The notes beneath the pieces are model-generated. The model was not told the DNA's origin and did no database searches. It saw nothing but the letters and a program-made list of their open reading frames with translations. Shown here piece after piece: positions 1 through 9,867 of a DNA stretch of 64,000 nucleotides (its first letter is position 1; the number at the start of each line of letters is the position of its first letter). The position numbers and the translations under genes were made by a program. The DNA is from Verrucomicrobiota bacterium (GTDB lineage Bacteria; Verrucomicrobiota; Verrucomicrobiia; Limisphaerales; UBA1319). The stretch covers positions 1 through 64,000 of the forward strand of contig JAKLHY010000033.1 in NCBI GenBank assembly GCA_022709905.1. Direction: 5' to 3'.

Positions 1-100
1 TGAGTTTTCATGGTTTTGTCGCCCGAAAACTTAACCTCTCAGCCCACCGGATTGAAGTGCAGTGTTTTGGGATTCCCGTTCCGCGCAGCGGAACATCATC

Positions 101-190
101 TAACGAAGCTGCGCCTCAAATCAACCATAGGGATCGAGGCCATATGAAAGAACTTCACATGACTGGTCGGTTTGAGGCGCAGCTTCGTTA
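101..190. repeat. Perfect 20-bp inverted repeat at the parC stop codon
   Basis: The arms taacgaagctgcgcctcaaa (101-120) and its exact reverse complement (171-190) enclose a 50-bp spacer. The right arm contains the TAA stop of the minus-strand parC-like gene, so that transcript would fold into a 20-bp stem starting at its stop codon. A second small perfect hairpin, gttccgc-gca-gcggaac, lies at 78-94. Neither is followed by a T-run, so this is not a typical intrinsic terminator. It could be a dispersed palindromic repeat, a 3'-end stabilising structure or the remnant of a small mobile element. Nothing else recognisable lies in bases 1-187. Confidence 0.75.
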
Positions 191-2323
191 GGCAAAGAGC
201 AGAGGCGTGGTGGGAGCGTCGGGATCCCAATTACGCGGCGGTTTGCTGTTGATGGACGCGACGTCTTTGACTGAGACCTGATTACCGCGGGCCTTGGCGC
301 TTTTGACCTGGAGATCGGCTGGTTTGGCGACCTGCTGGTGGATTCTCTGGTAAGGGGCCGGTTTGTATTTGATAAAGAGTTGTTCGGGGGTATCCGGCTC
401 GAAAAAGAGGATTTTGGACTTGGGCGGGATGCAGAAATACTCCTTATCGAGGATGTAGCCCCCAAAGGCAAAGCGTTTCAGATAGGTCGCGTTGCGGTCG
501 CTGTAGGCGACCGTGAAAATCCGATCGCGATCCGGGAGCCCGCAATAGACAAGATCAGGCCCGATAAAGAGTTTCTCGGGCAAATCGATGACCCGGTAAT
601 GGCCATCCTTGAAGAGCAGCAACAACCGGTCAAACTTGGTGCAGTCGATCTTGAATTCGTCTCCCGACACCTTGTAGCCAACGTAGCCCGACTCGCGATC
701 ATAAGACAGTTTGAAGGCTTTGAAGGCGACCTCGCGGGCGTCGATTTCATCATGGCGGCTCGACTTGGTTCTGCGGGGATATTGGGGGCCGTACTTTTCA
801 AGCAAGGCTTCCAGGTGGGCGATGGCGAAACGAGTGAGGTTCTTCAAATTCTTGCGCGTTTCAGCCAGCTCGGCCTTGACCCGGTCCATCTCTTCCCGGT
901 GCTGTTGGATGTCGAATAGGGAAATGCGACGAATCCGAACCGCCAGGAGGCGATCGATGTCGGGGGGCGTGAGTTCGCGGATCATTTGTTTCTGGAACGG
1001 CTTGAATCCGTCCTGAACGGCGGCGACCACCGCTTCGTTGGTTTTACACTGCTCGATCTTCTTGTAGATCCGCTCCTCGATGAAGATCCGCTCGAGCGTG
1101 CGAAAGTGGAGTTCATCCTGAAGGCGTCCTTCCTTGAGTTGGAGCTCGAGCTTGAGGAGATCCACCAATTGGCGGGTGTTTTCATGGAGGACCTCCGAGA
1201 CGGTCAGTTCCACCGGTCGGTTGTTCCGAATCGTCACGATCCGGCTGGCGACGGACACTTCACAGTTGGTGAAGGCGTAGAGAGCGTCAATCAACTGGTC
1301 CGCACTCACCCCGGACGGGCATTTGACCTCGATTTCGACCTCGGCCGATGTGAAATCGTTGATGCTTCGGACCTTGATTTTTCCTTTGTGCGCCGCATCT
1401 TCGATGGATGCGATCAAGGAATCGGTGGTTGTTCCCGGGGGGATTTCCTTGATCACCACTGTGGATTCATCTTTGGGCTTGATCCGAGCCCGGACTTGGA
1501 CGCTGCCTTTGCCGTCGGCGTATTCGCGGGCATCCATTAATCCGCCGGTTGGAAAGTCGGGCAGCAGTTTGAACGGCTGGTTCTTAAGAATTGCGATTTG
1601 TGCGGCGAGCAACTCGGGGAAGTTATGAGGCAAGAGTCGTGCCGACAATCCAACTGCAATCCCTTCGGTCCCAAGCATTAAGGATAATGGAAGCTTGGAG
1701 GGCAGGGCGACCGGTTCCTGGTTGCGCCCGTCATAACTGGGGACGAACGCGGTGATATCGTCGTTAAAGAGTTCCTCCCGGGCCAGGCTTGTCAGGCGGC
1801 ATTCGATATACCGGGCGGCGGCGGGAGGATCTCCGGTAAAGATGTTGCCGAAGTTCCCTTGTCCCTCGATGAGATAACGTTTGTTGGCCAGGACCACCAG
1901 GGCCTCGTAAATAGAGGCATCGCCATGGGGATGGTACTGCATGCAATGCCCCACCACATTGGCGACCTTGATGAATCGGCCGTCGTCGTTCTTATGAATA
2001 GACCATAGAATTCGGCGCTGCACCGGTTTCAGGCCATCAGCGAGATTGGGGATGGCCCGGTCGCGGATGACGTAGGAGGCATACTCCAGAAAGCCGGTGT
2101 CAACCCGGCGATGGAGCGGACCGGAAATTTTGCCGGGTTCAAAGGGGCGATGGGCTGCGGTTCCCGTGATTTCTTCGGCGAGGATATGAGTTTCGCCGTT
2201 TTGCTTTGGCGGGTCTGCCGGGGTTGTCTGGTCTGTGAGGGCGGCGGGCATGGCGGCGGGGGACTCGACTGAGCTCGACAGCAAATCCATTTGGTTCGGA
2301 TCGGTTGTATGTTTCTTGGTCAT
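188..2323 (-). CDS. parC: DNA topoisomerase IV / gyrase subunit A-like protein
   Basis: This is the type IIA topoisomerase A subunit, which cuts and reseals duplex DNA and works with a ParE/GyrB ATPase not present in the window. About 711 residues. The breakage-reunion domain begins near residue 75 (RRVDTGFLEYASYVIRDRA, then NLADGLKPVQRRILWSI). It continues with HPHGDASIYEAL and the catalytic tyrosine in AARYIECRL (about Tyr172). A coiled-coil tower region follows (about residues 350-480). The C-terminal region of about 200 residues is short, and no GyrA-box (QRRGGKG) is seen, so ParC/topo IV is favoured over gyrase. The ATG at 2323 is chosen because the longer frame adds about 94 residues without family character. 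The first 60 residues are low in complexity. Subunit assignment is inference; family membership is clear. Confidence 0.9.
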   Translation of the reverse strand: MTKKHTTDPNQMDLLSSSVESPAAMPAALTDQTTPADPPKQNGETHILAEEITGTAAHRPFEPGKISGPLHRRVDTGFLEYASYVIRDRAIPNLADGLKPVQRRILWSIHKNDDGRFIKVANVVGHCMQYHPHGDASIYEALVVLANKRYLIEGQGNFGNIFTGDPPAAARYIECRLTSLAREELFNDDITAFVPSYDGRNQEPVALPSKLPLSLMLGTEGIAVGLSARLLPHNFPELLAAQIAILKNQPFKLLPDFPTGGLMDAREYADGKGSVQVRARIKPKDESTVVIKEIPPGTTTDSLIASIEDAAHKGKIKVRSINDFTSAEVEIEVKCPSGVSADQLIDALYAFTNCEVSVASRIVTIRNNRPVELTVSEVLHENTRQLVDLLKLELQLKEGRLQDELHFRTLERIFIEERIYKKIEQCKTNEAVVAAVQDGFKPFQKQMIRELTPPDIDRLLAVRIRRISLFDIQQHREEMDRVKAELAETRKNLKNLTRFAIAHLEALLEKYGPQYPRRTKSSRHDEIDAREVAFKAFKLSYDRESGYVGYKVSGDEFKIDCTKFDRLLLLFKDGHYRVIDLPEKLFIGPDLVYCGLPDRDRIFTVAYSDRNATYLKRFAFGGYILDKEYFCIPPKSKILFFEPDTPEQLFIKYKPAPYQRIHQQVAKPADLQVKSAKARGNQVSVKDVASINSKPPRNWDPDAPTTPLLFA

Positions 2324-2410
2324 TTTGAATTCTCGCGGCCGGTTTTTATCATAGGGATTCGATGGTTTCAACCTGCGGGAATGGTGTAATTTTGATCGCC
2401 AACGGCATGA

Positions 2411-2433
2411 TTTCTGCTTAATGAATGCAGAAA
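2411..2433. promoter_or_regulatory. Inverted repeat in the divergent parC / LTD-CotH intergenic region
   Basis: TTTCTGC-N9-GCAGAAA forms a perfect 7-bp inverted repeat in the 160-bp gap between the divergently transcribed parC-like gene (start 2323) and the CotH/LTD gene (start 2484). A GTGG/CCAC mini-hairpin follows at about 2437-2450. No convincing -35/-10 pair could be placed. An operator or a leader hairpin are both possible; function is inferred from position only. Confidence 0.35.
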
Positions 2434-2483
2434 ACGGTGGGCTTCGCCACGAGTGAACCCGCCGGTTTTTACATTTTGACCGC

Positions 2484-5400
2484 ATGAAATTAAACCGTAA
2501 TTCCAAGATCTGTTGGAAGCCTGTATCGAGGCTTTCGAGGGCGGCAGGGGCGTTTTTGGCGGGGGCATGGCTGGGTTTTAGCGCCGAAGGCGCGGTCGTG
2601 ATCAATGAGATCCATTATCGACCGGATGTAAAGCCCGAGCGGGTGGAGTTCGTGGAGTGCTATAACACGGGGCCGGGTGCGGTGGACATGAGCGGATGGA
2701 GTCTTTCCGGGGCCATCAGCTACGTGGCGCCGGATGGCACACAGGTCGAGGAAGGGGGCTATATCGTGATTGCCGAGGATCCGGCCTCGCTGAAGGCCAA
2801 GTATGGCGCTGACGCGCTGGGGCCCTGGTCGGGTCGCCTGGCGAGCGAGGGCGAGAAGATCAATTTGAGGAATGCATCAGGTAAGATCGTGGATACCGTC
2901 AATTACGGCCAGGGATTTCCGTGGCCGGTGGTAGGGGACGCCCCGGGTTACTCGATCGAGTTGTTGCATCCGGATTTGGACAACTCACTGCCCTCGAGTT
3001 GGAGGGCATCGGTCAAAGTTTCCGGCGGCACGGTGACCAATCCCGTTCCGGAACCGACTGTGCTGATTCCAGCGGGCTCCGAATGGCGCTTTTTTCGGGG
3101 GACGACAGAGGCCTCTCAGCCCGTCAGTGCCTGGCGAAATCCCGGATTCAACGACGGAACCTGGGAACAAGGAGGGGCGCCGATCGGGTATGGTGAGAAT
3201 TTTGTGCGCACGCGTCTGTCGGATATGCGCGGCAGTTTCTCGGGCGTCTGTCTGCGGCGCGCTTTTTCGATTGCATCGATCACCAATATCGGCAGCCTGG
3301 TTTTGGAGGCGCAATACGACGATGGATTCAGCGTGTGGATCAACGGGAAATTCGTGGCGGCCCGCAACCTGCCCGGAAATGAGTTGGCCTACGACGGATT
3401 GGCCTCGAGTGCCCGGGAGTCCTCCGAGTACGAACAGATTGTGGTGCTTGGAGCCGCGGCTTACCTGGTTCCTGGTGAAAACGTAGTCGCAATTCAGGCC
3501 TTCAACTCGTCGATCGGGCAAAGCTCGGATTTCTTTATCGATCTGGCGCTTCGAGGCGAGCCGCCCGGTTCCGGCCAGACCATGGAAGGCCGCGGGCCGA
3601 CTCCTGGTTTGCGTAATTCAGTTTATACCGAGAACTTTTCACCGTTTTTCCTGAAGGTCGAACATGCTCCCGAGAGCCCGCGCACTGGCGATGAGGTCAG
3701 GATCAACGCGACTTTTGCCAATGCCCAATCCATCGCAACCGCTTGGCTTGAATACCAGGTGGTAGAACCCGGCCGGTACATCGAGCTCAAGGACGCTGCG
3801 TATCGCACAAACTGGGTTCGGCTTGACCTGAACGATCGGGGGGAGGACGGAGACGCGGTCGCGGGAGATGGCGTATTGGGCGCCACAATACCCGCGGGCA
3901 TTCAGGTCCATCGCCGACTGGTTCGGTATCGGGTAGCCGCGGCGACGGCTAACGGGGTAGGGGTCCGGGTGCCTTACCCGGAGGATCCCCAACCCAACTT
4001 TGCCTATTTTGTTTACGATGGAGTGCCGGCATGGAACGGAGCCGTTCGGCCAGGGACAACCCCAGTCGAGACCTATGGCACGTCGGTGATGCGCCAGCTG
4101 CCGGTGTATCACTTGATCAGCAAACGGGATAGCGTGGAACACGCCACCTGGATCGATCGATACGGAGGAGATCTTTACAAATGGCAGGGGACCCTCGTCT
4201 ACGATGGCAAAGTCTATGATCATGTCGGGTATCGGGCGCGGGGCGGGGTGTGGCGTTATGCCATGGGCAAGAACATGTGGAAGTTTGATTTCCTGCGCGG
4301 CCACGATTTTCAGGCCCGGAACGATTACGGCGAGAATTACTCCGCAAAATGGACCAAGCTGAATCTGGGGGCCTGCATTCAACAAGGGGATTACCAGCAT
4401 CGTGGAGAGCAGGGGATGTTTGAGGCGGTCGGCTTCCAACTCTTTAATATGGCGGGACTGGAGGCGCCCTACACCCATTGGATTCAACTTCGCATCATTG
4501 ACGACGCGGCGGAGTCCGATCCCCAAAACCAGTATGAAGGCGATTTCTGGGGGCTTTATCTTGCCATTGAACAGGAAGACGGCCGTTTTCTGGATGAACA
4601 CAACCTGCCCGATGGCAATCTCTACAAGATGGAAGGAGGAACCGGTGAGCTCAACAACCAGGGCGTTTTGGCAGCGACCGACAAGTCGGATCTCAACCGG
4701 TTTATGTCGAGCTATCGATCCGGGAATGCCACCGACGATTGGTGGCGCGCGAATATGGATCTGCCCCGGTATTACAGCTATCGATCGATTGTCGAATGCA
4801 TTCATCACTACGACATCGACGAAGGCGCCGGCAAGAATTACTTCTACTACCTGAATCCGGAGACCGGTTTGTGGTCAACCCACGCGTGGGATTTGGATCT
4901 GACCTGGGCCAATAGCATGTACGGCGGCGGAGAGTCGCCCTTTAAAAACCGCGTTTTGCCCCGTCCGGCTTTTGGCTTGGAATATCGGAATCGTCTCCGG
5001 GAAATTCGTGATCTGCTCTTTAATCCTGATCAGGCCGGTCAGTTGATCGATGAAATGGCCTCCATCATTTACGATTTCTCGGGCAATCCCTCTCCGGCCA
5101 ACGCCGATCGCGCGATGTGGGACTATAATCCGGTGATGACTTCGGCCTATATCAATCCTTCCAAGGCGGGCCAGGGCCGGTTCTATCAAATTGCGCCCTC
5201 GAAAGACTTCCCCGGCATGGTTCAGCTCATGAAAAATTATGTGGTGTCCCGGGGCGCCTGGATCGACAATACGCTGCTGACGGATCCCTTGATTCCGGCG
5301 AGGCCAACGGTGGCGTTCACCGGCCCAACCCACTACCCCGCCAACCGGCTGACATTCCGGAGCTCGGCCTTTTCCGGGAATGGCGCCGGTTTTGCCGCCA

Positions 5401-7397
5401 TGAAGTGGCGGCTGGCCGAAGTCTCGCCCGACGCACAGCCTGCTTTCAATCCCAGGGAACCTCGGAAATATGAGATCACTCCGGTCTGGGAATCCGCCGA
5501 AATCACCTCGTTTTCTGAGGACGTGGTTTTGCCAATGGGCGTGGTTCGCGTGGGCCATCATTATCGTCTGCGGGTAAGGATGAAAGACACGACGGGCCGC
5601 TGGAGTCATTGGTCGGATCCTGTTCCGTTCATCGCGGGGGAAGCGGAGCAAACCGAAATTCTTAAGGCCCACTTACGATTGACGGAACTCATGGTGGCGC
5701 CGTCCGACGGCGCCAAGTGGGAGTACCTGGAATTGATCAACACAAGCCCGGGCGTGACCCTGGATCTTGGAGGCGCGGTCTTTACCGAGGGGATCGAGTT
5801 TGCGTTCCCCTCCGGAACCCTGCTCGGACCTGGTCAACGCCTTCTGGTGGTCAAGGACGATCCGGCCAATGATTTTGCCGGATTCCGAAGCCGGTATGGA
5901 TTGGATGCGTCCGTTTTGATCGTGGGCCCCTACGAAGGCAGTCTTGATAATAACGGCGAAAAGATCACTTTGAAAAGCGCGCTGGGCGGTGAGGAACTGA
6001 TTTCATTCCGCTACCATCAGGGCCCCGGCTGGCCCTCCGCAACCGATGGCGCCGGACATTCCCTCGTGGTCGAGGCAATGGCCCTCGAGGAATCCCCCGC
6101 GGATGGATGGCTCGATTACCCGGGACGCTGGCGCGCCAGCGCTTATATCGGCGGTTCTCCTGGCGGCCCCGATGAAATGCCGGGTGTTTCATTGCTGATC
6201 AACGAAATCATGGCGCACACCGATTTCTCCGATCCGGCTTATCCGGATTACGACTCGAACGATTGGGTTGAAATCTATAATTCGGGTCAGTCCCCGGTGG
6301 ATCTGGGGGACTCCTGGTTTCTAAGCGATGATCCCGCCGACTTGAAGAAATGGCGCATCCCCGGCGGCACCTTGAACGCAGGCTCCTGGGCAAGCTACGA
6401 TGAAATCACCGGTTTTCATTCTCCCATTACCCATGGATTTGGGTTGAGCAAGGCCGGCGAAACCGTTTTACTGTCGCACCTGCCCGGCACGGGCAAGGAT
6501 AGGGTTGTTGACGCTGTCAGCTACCCAGGCATGGATGGAGATCGTTCCTGCGGACGTTATCCCGATGGGAGAACCTGGCGGCTCGCCACCCTTCCAACCC
6601 GGGACGAGGCCAATACCTTGTCCGCAGCTGGCATTGTGTTTTCTGAAATCAGTTTCGATCCGGGCACTCAAGGCACGAACGAAGCGTTGCTAGAGTTTAT
6701 CGAGTTGGTGAACGCGGGCAATTCCACTCAGAGCTTCTCGAACACGAATGGCCTGTGGCGAATCACTGGCGGCGTCTCGTTCGCTATTCCAAGAGACACC
6801 GTCCTCGCCCCCCGAGAGGTCTTGCTGCTGGTCAGTTTCGATCCGAACACCGATTCACTGTGGAACGAATTTCAGGCCTTTTACGGACCGATCAACGATC
6901 AAGTCCGTGTTCTGGGGCCTTTCTCCGGGCGCTTGGCCAACGAAGGGGATCGAATGACACTCGAGGTTCCGATGGCGGCCGATTCGCCGGATGAAAGCGC
7001 GGGTTGGGTGGTGGTGGATGAAATCATCTACACGCTGGGAACGCCTTGGCCGTCTCCAGCGAACGTCCCTGGACAATCGTTGCAGCGAAGCAGTGTGTCC
7101 GGAGCCGGATCGGATCCGTCCTCATGGCGATTCGATTCGGCAACGCCAGGCCGCTTTGTCACGGACTGGCCCGCGCCCAGCCTGGTGTTGTCCGATACCG
7201 TGAGGCTCGCATCCGATACCGTGCAGTTTAAAGTCATCGGCCAGAATGTGGCGCGTTTTGCTGTGGAATTCTCCACAGACCTGACGACCTGGGAGGAAAT
7301 GACAGCCCAGGACTATACCGGGGCGAGCATGGATGTCCGTGTGACGCTGCCGCCAGCCGGCCGGACAGGATTCTATCGATTACGAGCGATTCAATGA
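2484..7397 (+). CDS. Secreted CotH-kinase / lamin-tail-domain (LTD) protein
   Basis: A 1637-residue exported protein. The N-terminus has a basic stretch and a hydrophobic signal (about residues 20-38, ending SAEGA). Order of domains: LTD (about 38-145, starting VVINEIHYRPD); a sugar-binding-like beta-sandwich (about 205-355, DDGFSVWINGKFVAARNLPG); a CotH kinase domain (about 535-870); three more LTDs (about 1060-1210, 1233-1380, 1384-1540); and a C-terminal module ending GFYRLRAIQ. In the CotH part, the loop HHYDIDEGAGKNYFYY (Asp777, Asp779) and WDLDLTW (Asp803, Asp805) correspond to the catalytic and metal-binding aspartates of the CotH atypical protein kinases. It may therefore phosphorylate extracellular proteins, possibly its LTD neighbours (inference). 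The next gene overlaps it by 4 bp. No good Shine-Dalgarno sequence is visible at the start. Confidence 0.85.
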   Translation: MKLNRNSKICWKPVSRLSRAAGAFLAGAWLGFSAEGAVVINEIHYRPDVKPERVEFVECYNTGPGAVDMSGWSLSGAISYVAPDGTQVEEGGYIVIAEDPASLKAKYGADALGPWSGRLASEGEKINLRNASGKIVDTVNYGQGFPWPVVGDAPGYSIELLHPDLDNSLPSSWRASVKVSGGTVTNPVPEPTVLIPAGSEWRFFRGTTEASQPVSAWRNPGFNDGTWEQGGAPIGYGENFVRTRLSDMRGSFSGVCLRRAFSIASITNIGSLVLEAQYDDGFSVWINGKFVAARNLPGNELAYDGLASSARESSEYEQIVVLGAAAYLVPGENVVAIQAFNSSIGQSSDFFIDLALRGEPPGSGQTMEGRGPTPGLRNSVYTENFSPFFLKVEHAPESPRTGDEVRINATFANAQSIATAWLEYQVVEPGRYIELKDAAYRTNWVRLDLNDRGEDGDAVAGDGVLGATIPAGIQVHRRLVRYRVAAATANGVGVRVPYPEDPQPNFAYFVYDGVPAWNGAVRPGTTPVETYGTSVMRQLPVYHLISKRDSVEHATWIDRYGGDLYKWQGTLVYDGKVYDHVGYRARGGVWRYAMGKNMWKFDFLRGHDFQARNDYGENYSAKWTKLNLGACIQQGDYQHRGEQGMFEAVGFQLFNMAGLEAPYTHWIQLRIIDDAAESDPQNQYEGDFWGLYLAIEQEDGRFLDEHNLPDGNLYKMEGGTGELNNQGVLAATDKSDLNRFMSSYRSGNATDDWWRANMDLPRYYSYRSIVECIHHYDIDEGAGKNYFYYLNPETGLWSTHAWDLDLTWANSMYGGGESPFKNRVLPRPAFGLEYRNRLREIRDLLFNPDQAGQLIDEMASIIYDFSGNPSPANADRAMWDYNPVMTSAYINPSKAGQGRFYQIAPSKDFPGMVQLMKNYVVSRGAWIDNTLLTDPLIPARPTVAFTGPTHYPANRLTFRSSAFSGNGAGFAAMKWRLAEVSPDAQPAFNPREPRKYEITPVWESAEITSFSEDVVLPMGVVRVGHHYRLRVRMKDTTGRWSHWSDPVPFIAGEAEQTEILKAHLRLTELMVAPSDGAKWEYLELINTSPGVTLDLGGAVFTEGIEFAFPSGTLLGPGQRLLVVKDDPANDFAGFRSRYGLDASVLIVGPYEGSLDNNGEKITLKSALGGEELISFRYHQGPGWPSATDGAGHSLVVEAMALEESPADGWLDYPGRWRASAYIGGSPGGPDEMPGVSLLINEIMAHTDFSDPAYPDYDSNDWVEIYNSGQSPVDLGDSWFLSDDPADLKKWRIPGGTLNAGSWASYDEITGFHSPITHGFGLSKAGETVLLSHLPGTGKDRVVDAVSYPGMDGDRSCGRYPDGRTWRLATLPTRDEANTLSAAGIVFSEISFDPGTQGTNEALLEFIELVNAGNSTQSFSNTNGLWRITGGVSFAIPRDTVLAPREVLLLVSFDPNTDSLWNEFQAFYGPINDQVRVLGPFSGRLANEGDRMTLEVPMAADSPDESAGWVVVDEIIYTLGTPWPSPANVPGQSLQRSSVSGAGSDPSSWRFDSATPGRFVTDWPAPSLVLSDTVRLASDTVQFKVIGQNVARFAVEFSTDLTTWEEMTAQDYTGASMDVRVTLPPAGRTGFYRLRAIQ

Positions 7398-9772
7398 TTC
7401 CGTTCTTATCTCGTGGTGGCCAGGGAATTCTCCTGGTGTGTCTGCTGATCGCGGACTTGTCGGCGGCAGTCCGCATTCATGAATTCATGGCCATCAACCG
7501 GGGAGCGGTCGTCGATCCTTACGGTGGAAACGCGGATTGGTTTGAGCTCTACAACGATGGCACCTCCCGTGTGGACCTGTCCGACTACGGCATCAGTCTG
7601 GATCCATCCAAAACGAACCGCTGGCGGATTCCATCGGGCACGAGCCTCGCCGGCCGGAGTTTTCTGGTGGTATGGTGCGACGGTTCCCGTTCCCCTTCCG
7701 CGAAGGCCGGGGCGGTGCTCAATACCGGTCAGGCCCTCCCTGGCGAGGGTGGGGGAATTGCGTTGTTTTCGCCAGCGGGAGCTGCCTTGGATTCAGTCGA
7801 GTATGGTTTTCAGATCGAGGATGTTTCACTCGGATGGGTGCGCAACTCATGGGAACCTCTCTCCTCCGCCACTCCCGGCAAGGCCAACAGTCTCCCACGG
7901 GATGTTGATGCGCCGGCGGGGCTTCGATTCAATGAATGGCTGGCGGATCCGGCGTCCGGTTCGGATTGGTTCGAAATCCATAATCCCGGTCAGCGCCCGG
8001 TTAGTTTGGGGGGCTGCTGGTTAACCAATGCCACTCCCGTGGCGGGCGCCGCCCTGTTCCCCATCAGCAGGTTCAGCTACATCGACGCCGGCGGCTGGGT
8101 GCTTTTCTACGCGGATAAAAAAACGAATAGCGGTAAAAACCATGTTACGTTCAACTTAAGCAAAGCAGGAGGGATGCTGCTGCTCTATGATCCCGATGGG
8201 AAACCCGTCGATCAAGTGACCTACGATTCCCAGGAGGAGGATGTTTCCGAAGGCTGGCTGCCGGATGGCGGCGATCATCGAGTGCGCTTTCGCGATACCG
8301 TCACCCCCGGGCAGGCCAATTATCTGCTCATGACCAACCTCTGGATCAATGAGATCCTCGCTCATACAGATCCGCCTTGGGAAGATGCGATTGAGATTTA
8401 CAATCCGAGCCCAGTTCGCATCGACATCAGCGGCTGGTTTCTCAGCAATGGCCCGAATCAACCCCAAAAATACCGTATTCCCGAAGGTTCGGTCTTGTTG
8501 CCCTATGGATTCACGGTTCTTTATGAATACCAATTTCGTGGCACCAATGACTTCACCTTCAATTCCGCCCACGGGGATGAGGTTGTTTTGAGTGAAACCG
8601 ACGCCGAAGGCCGCCTGACGGGTTATCGCATCCAGGTAGAATTTGGTTCCACGGAAAATGGAGTATCCCTGGGGCGGTTTGAGACCAGTCAGGGAGTCGA
8701 TTGGGTGGCGCAGACAACGCCGAGTTTTGGCGTGGCGAACCCAACGTCTTTATCGGATTTTCGCAAAGGAACCGGCCAGCCTAATCCCTATCCACGGATC
8801 GGGCCGGTTGTCATTAATGAGGTGATGTATCATCCGCCGGATGCCTGGGCCACCAACGAAACCGCGAATATGAACTACGAGTATGTGGAACTGCTGAATG
8901 TCGGGGCCTCATCCGTGGCGTTGTACGATCCCGAGCATCCCGAGAATACCTGGCGCGTGGAGGGTGAGATCCGTTGGTTTTTTCCGGAAAAAAACACGAT
9001 TCGAGGTGGAGAGTATCTGATCCTTGTGGGTTTTGATCCTGAGCAGGATGCTCAATTAACCGCAAGCTTTCGAGCCCGTTATCCGCAACTCCCCAATGCA
9101 GCGCGCCTCCTGGGACCTTATGAGGGTCGGTTGAGCAACAGCGGAGGGCGTTTGTCCCTCTATAAACCGGATCCTCCCCAGGAGCCTCCGCATCCGGATG
9201 CCGGCTACATACCGTATATTCTCGTCGACCAGGTGCGGTTTCAGGATCAGTCGCCCTGGCCTGCATCGGCCGACGGCGGGGGCAACTCGTTGCAGCGCCG
9301 AGTGCCGGGCGACTACGGCGACGACGTGGTCAACTGGCTGGCGAATCTTCCCACACCCGGCCTGGACAATCGGATCGAGACATCCGACCAGGATGGCGAC
9401 GGCATGCCCGATTCCTGGGAGCTTGCCCACAGTTTTAATCCTCAGGATTCTTCCGACGCCTTGCTGGACACCGATCTCGACGGGCTCGATAACTATGAGG
9501 AGTACCTTTGTGGCACCGATCCTCGACAGGCTGGCGATCATCTGGACTTCAGCGCCATTTTTGTGGAACCCGAGTGGATTGCCCTCCATTTTAGCGCGCG
9601 CGCACAACATACCTACACAGTGGAATATTGTGACGGCGGAAAAACCTGGCAATGGCGAAAGCTCATTGACTTGGGAGCGCGCCCGATCGACGAACCAGCG
9701 GTCCTTCAGGACCGCCTCACGCCCGAGGGGCGCGGACGGTTCTATCGATTGATCACCCCGCGTGTTCCTTAA
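7394..9772 (+). CDS. Secreted multi-LTD protein
   Basis: A 792-residue exported protein whose ATG overlaps the previous stop (ATGA), indicating translational coupling. A signal peptide occupies about residues 1-25 (GILLVCLLIADLSAA). Successive LTD units follow, each recognisable by an NE/HEF start, a WFELYN or AIEIYN strand, a WRIPSG or YRIPEG turn, and a closing gly/pro-rich segment (for example VRIHEFMAINRG, LRFNEWLAD, LWINEILAHTD, VVINEVMYHPP). Near residues 665-710 is a calcium-binding-like, thrombospondin-3/dockerin-style stretch (DQDGDGMPDSWE, then DTDLDGLDNYEEY). The protein ends with the C-terminal module shared with its neighbours (YTVEYCDGGKTW to FYRLITPRVP). LTDs in bacterial exported proteins are thought to be surface or adhesion modules; no catalytic domain is seen. 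Confidence 0.8.
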   Translation: MIPFLSRGGQGILLVCLLIADLSAAVRIHEFMAINRGAVVDPYGGNADWFELYNDGTSRVDLSDYGISLDPSKTNRWRIPSGTSLAGRSFLVVWCDGSRSPSAKAGAVLNTGQALPGEGGGIALFSPAGAALDSVEYGFQIEDVSLGWVRNSWEPLSSATPGKANSLPRDVDAPAGLRFNEWLADPASGSDWFEIHNPGQRPVSLGGCWLTNATPVAGAALFPISRFSYIDAGGWVLFYADKKTNSGKNHVTFNLSKAGGMLLLYDPDGKPVDQVTYDSQEEDVSEGWLPDGGDHRVRFRDTVTPGQANYLLMTNLWINEILAHTDPPWEDAIEIYNPSPVRIDISGWFLSNGPNQPQKYRIPEGSVLLPYGFTVLYEYQFRGTNDFTFNSAHGDEVVLSETDAEGRLTGYRIQVEFGSTENGVSLGRFETSQGVDWVAQTTPSFGVANPTSLSDFRKGTGQPNPYPRIGPVVINEVMYHPPDAWATNETANMNYEYVELLNVGASSVALYDPEHPENTWRVEGEIRWFFPEKNTIRGGEYLILVGFDPEQDAQLTASFRARYPQLPNAARLLGPYEGRLSNSGGRLSLYKPDPPQEPPHPDAGYIPYILVDQVRFQDQSPWPASADGGGNSLQRRVPGDYGDDVVNWLANLPTPGLDNRIETSDQDGDGMPDSWELAHSFNPQDSSDALLDTDLDGLDNYEEYLCGTDPRQAGDHLDFSAIFVEPEWIALHFSARAQHTYTVEYCDGGKTWQWRKLIDLGARPIDEPAVLQDRLTPEGRGRFYRLITPRVP

Positions 9773-9837
9773 GCGCGATATCCAGACAGTAATAAGAGAT
9801 CAATACAAACCGAGTGATGAATGAAATGACTATCCAG

Positions 9838-9854
9838 ACCACCTTCCAGGTGGT
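9838..9854 (+). promoter_or_regulatory. Leader hairpin just upstream of the third LTD gene
   Basis: ACCACCT-tcc-AGGTGGT is a perfect 7-bp stem with a 3-base loop. It ends one base before the AAAGG sequence that precedes the ATG at 9868. It could influence ribosome access or mark the processed 5' end. It argues for a start at 9868 or 9877 rather than at an upstream in-frame ATG (9814), which would place the hairpin in coding sequence. Confidence 0.35.
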
Positions 9855-9867
9855 AAAGGCATGCAAA

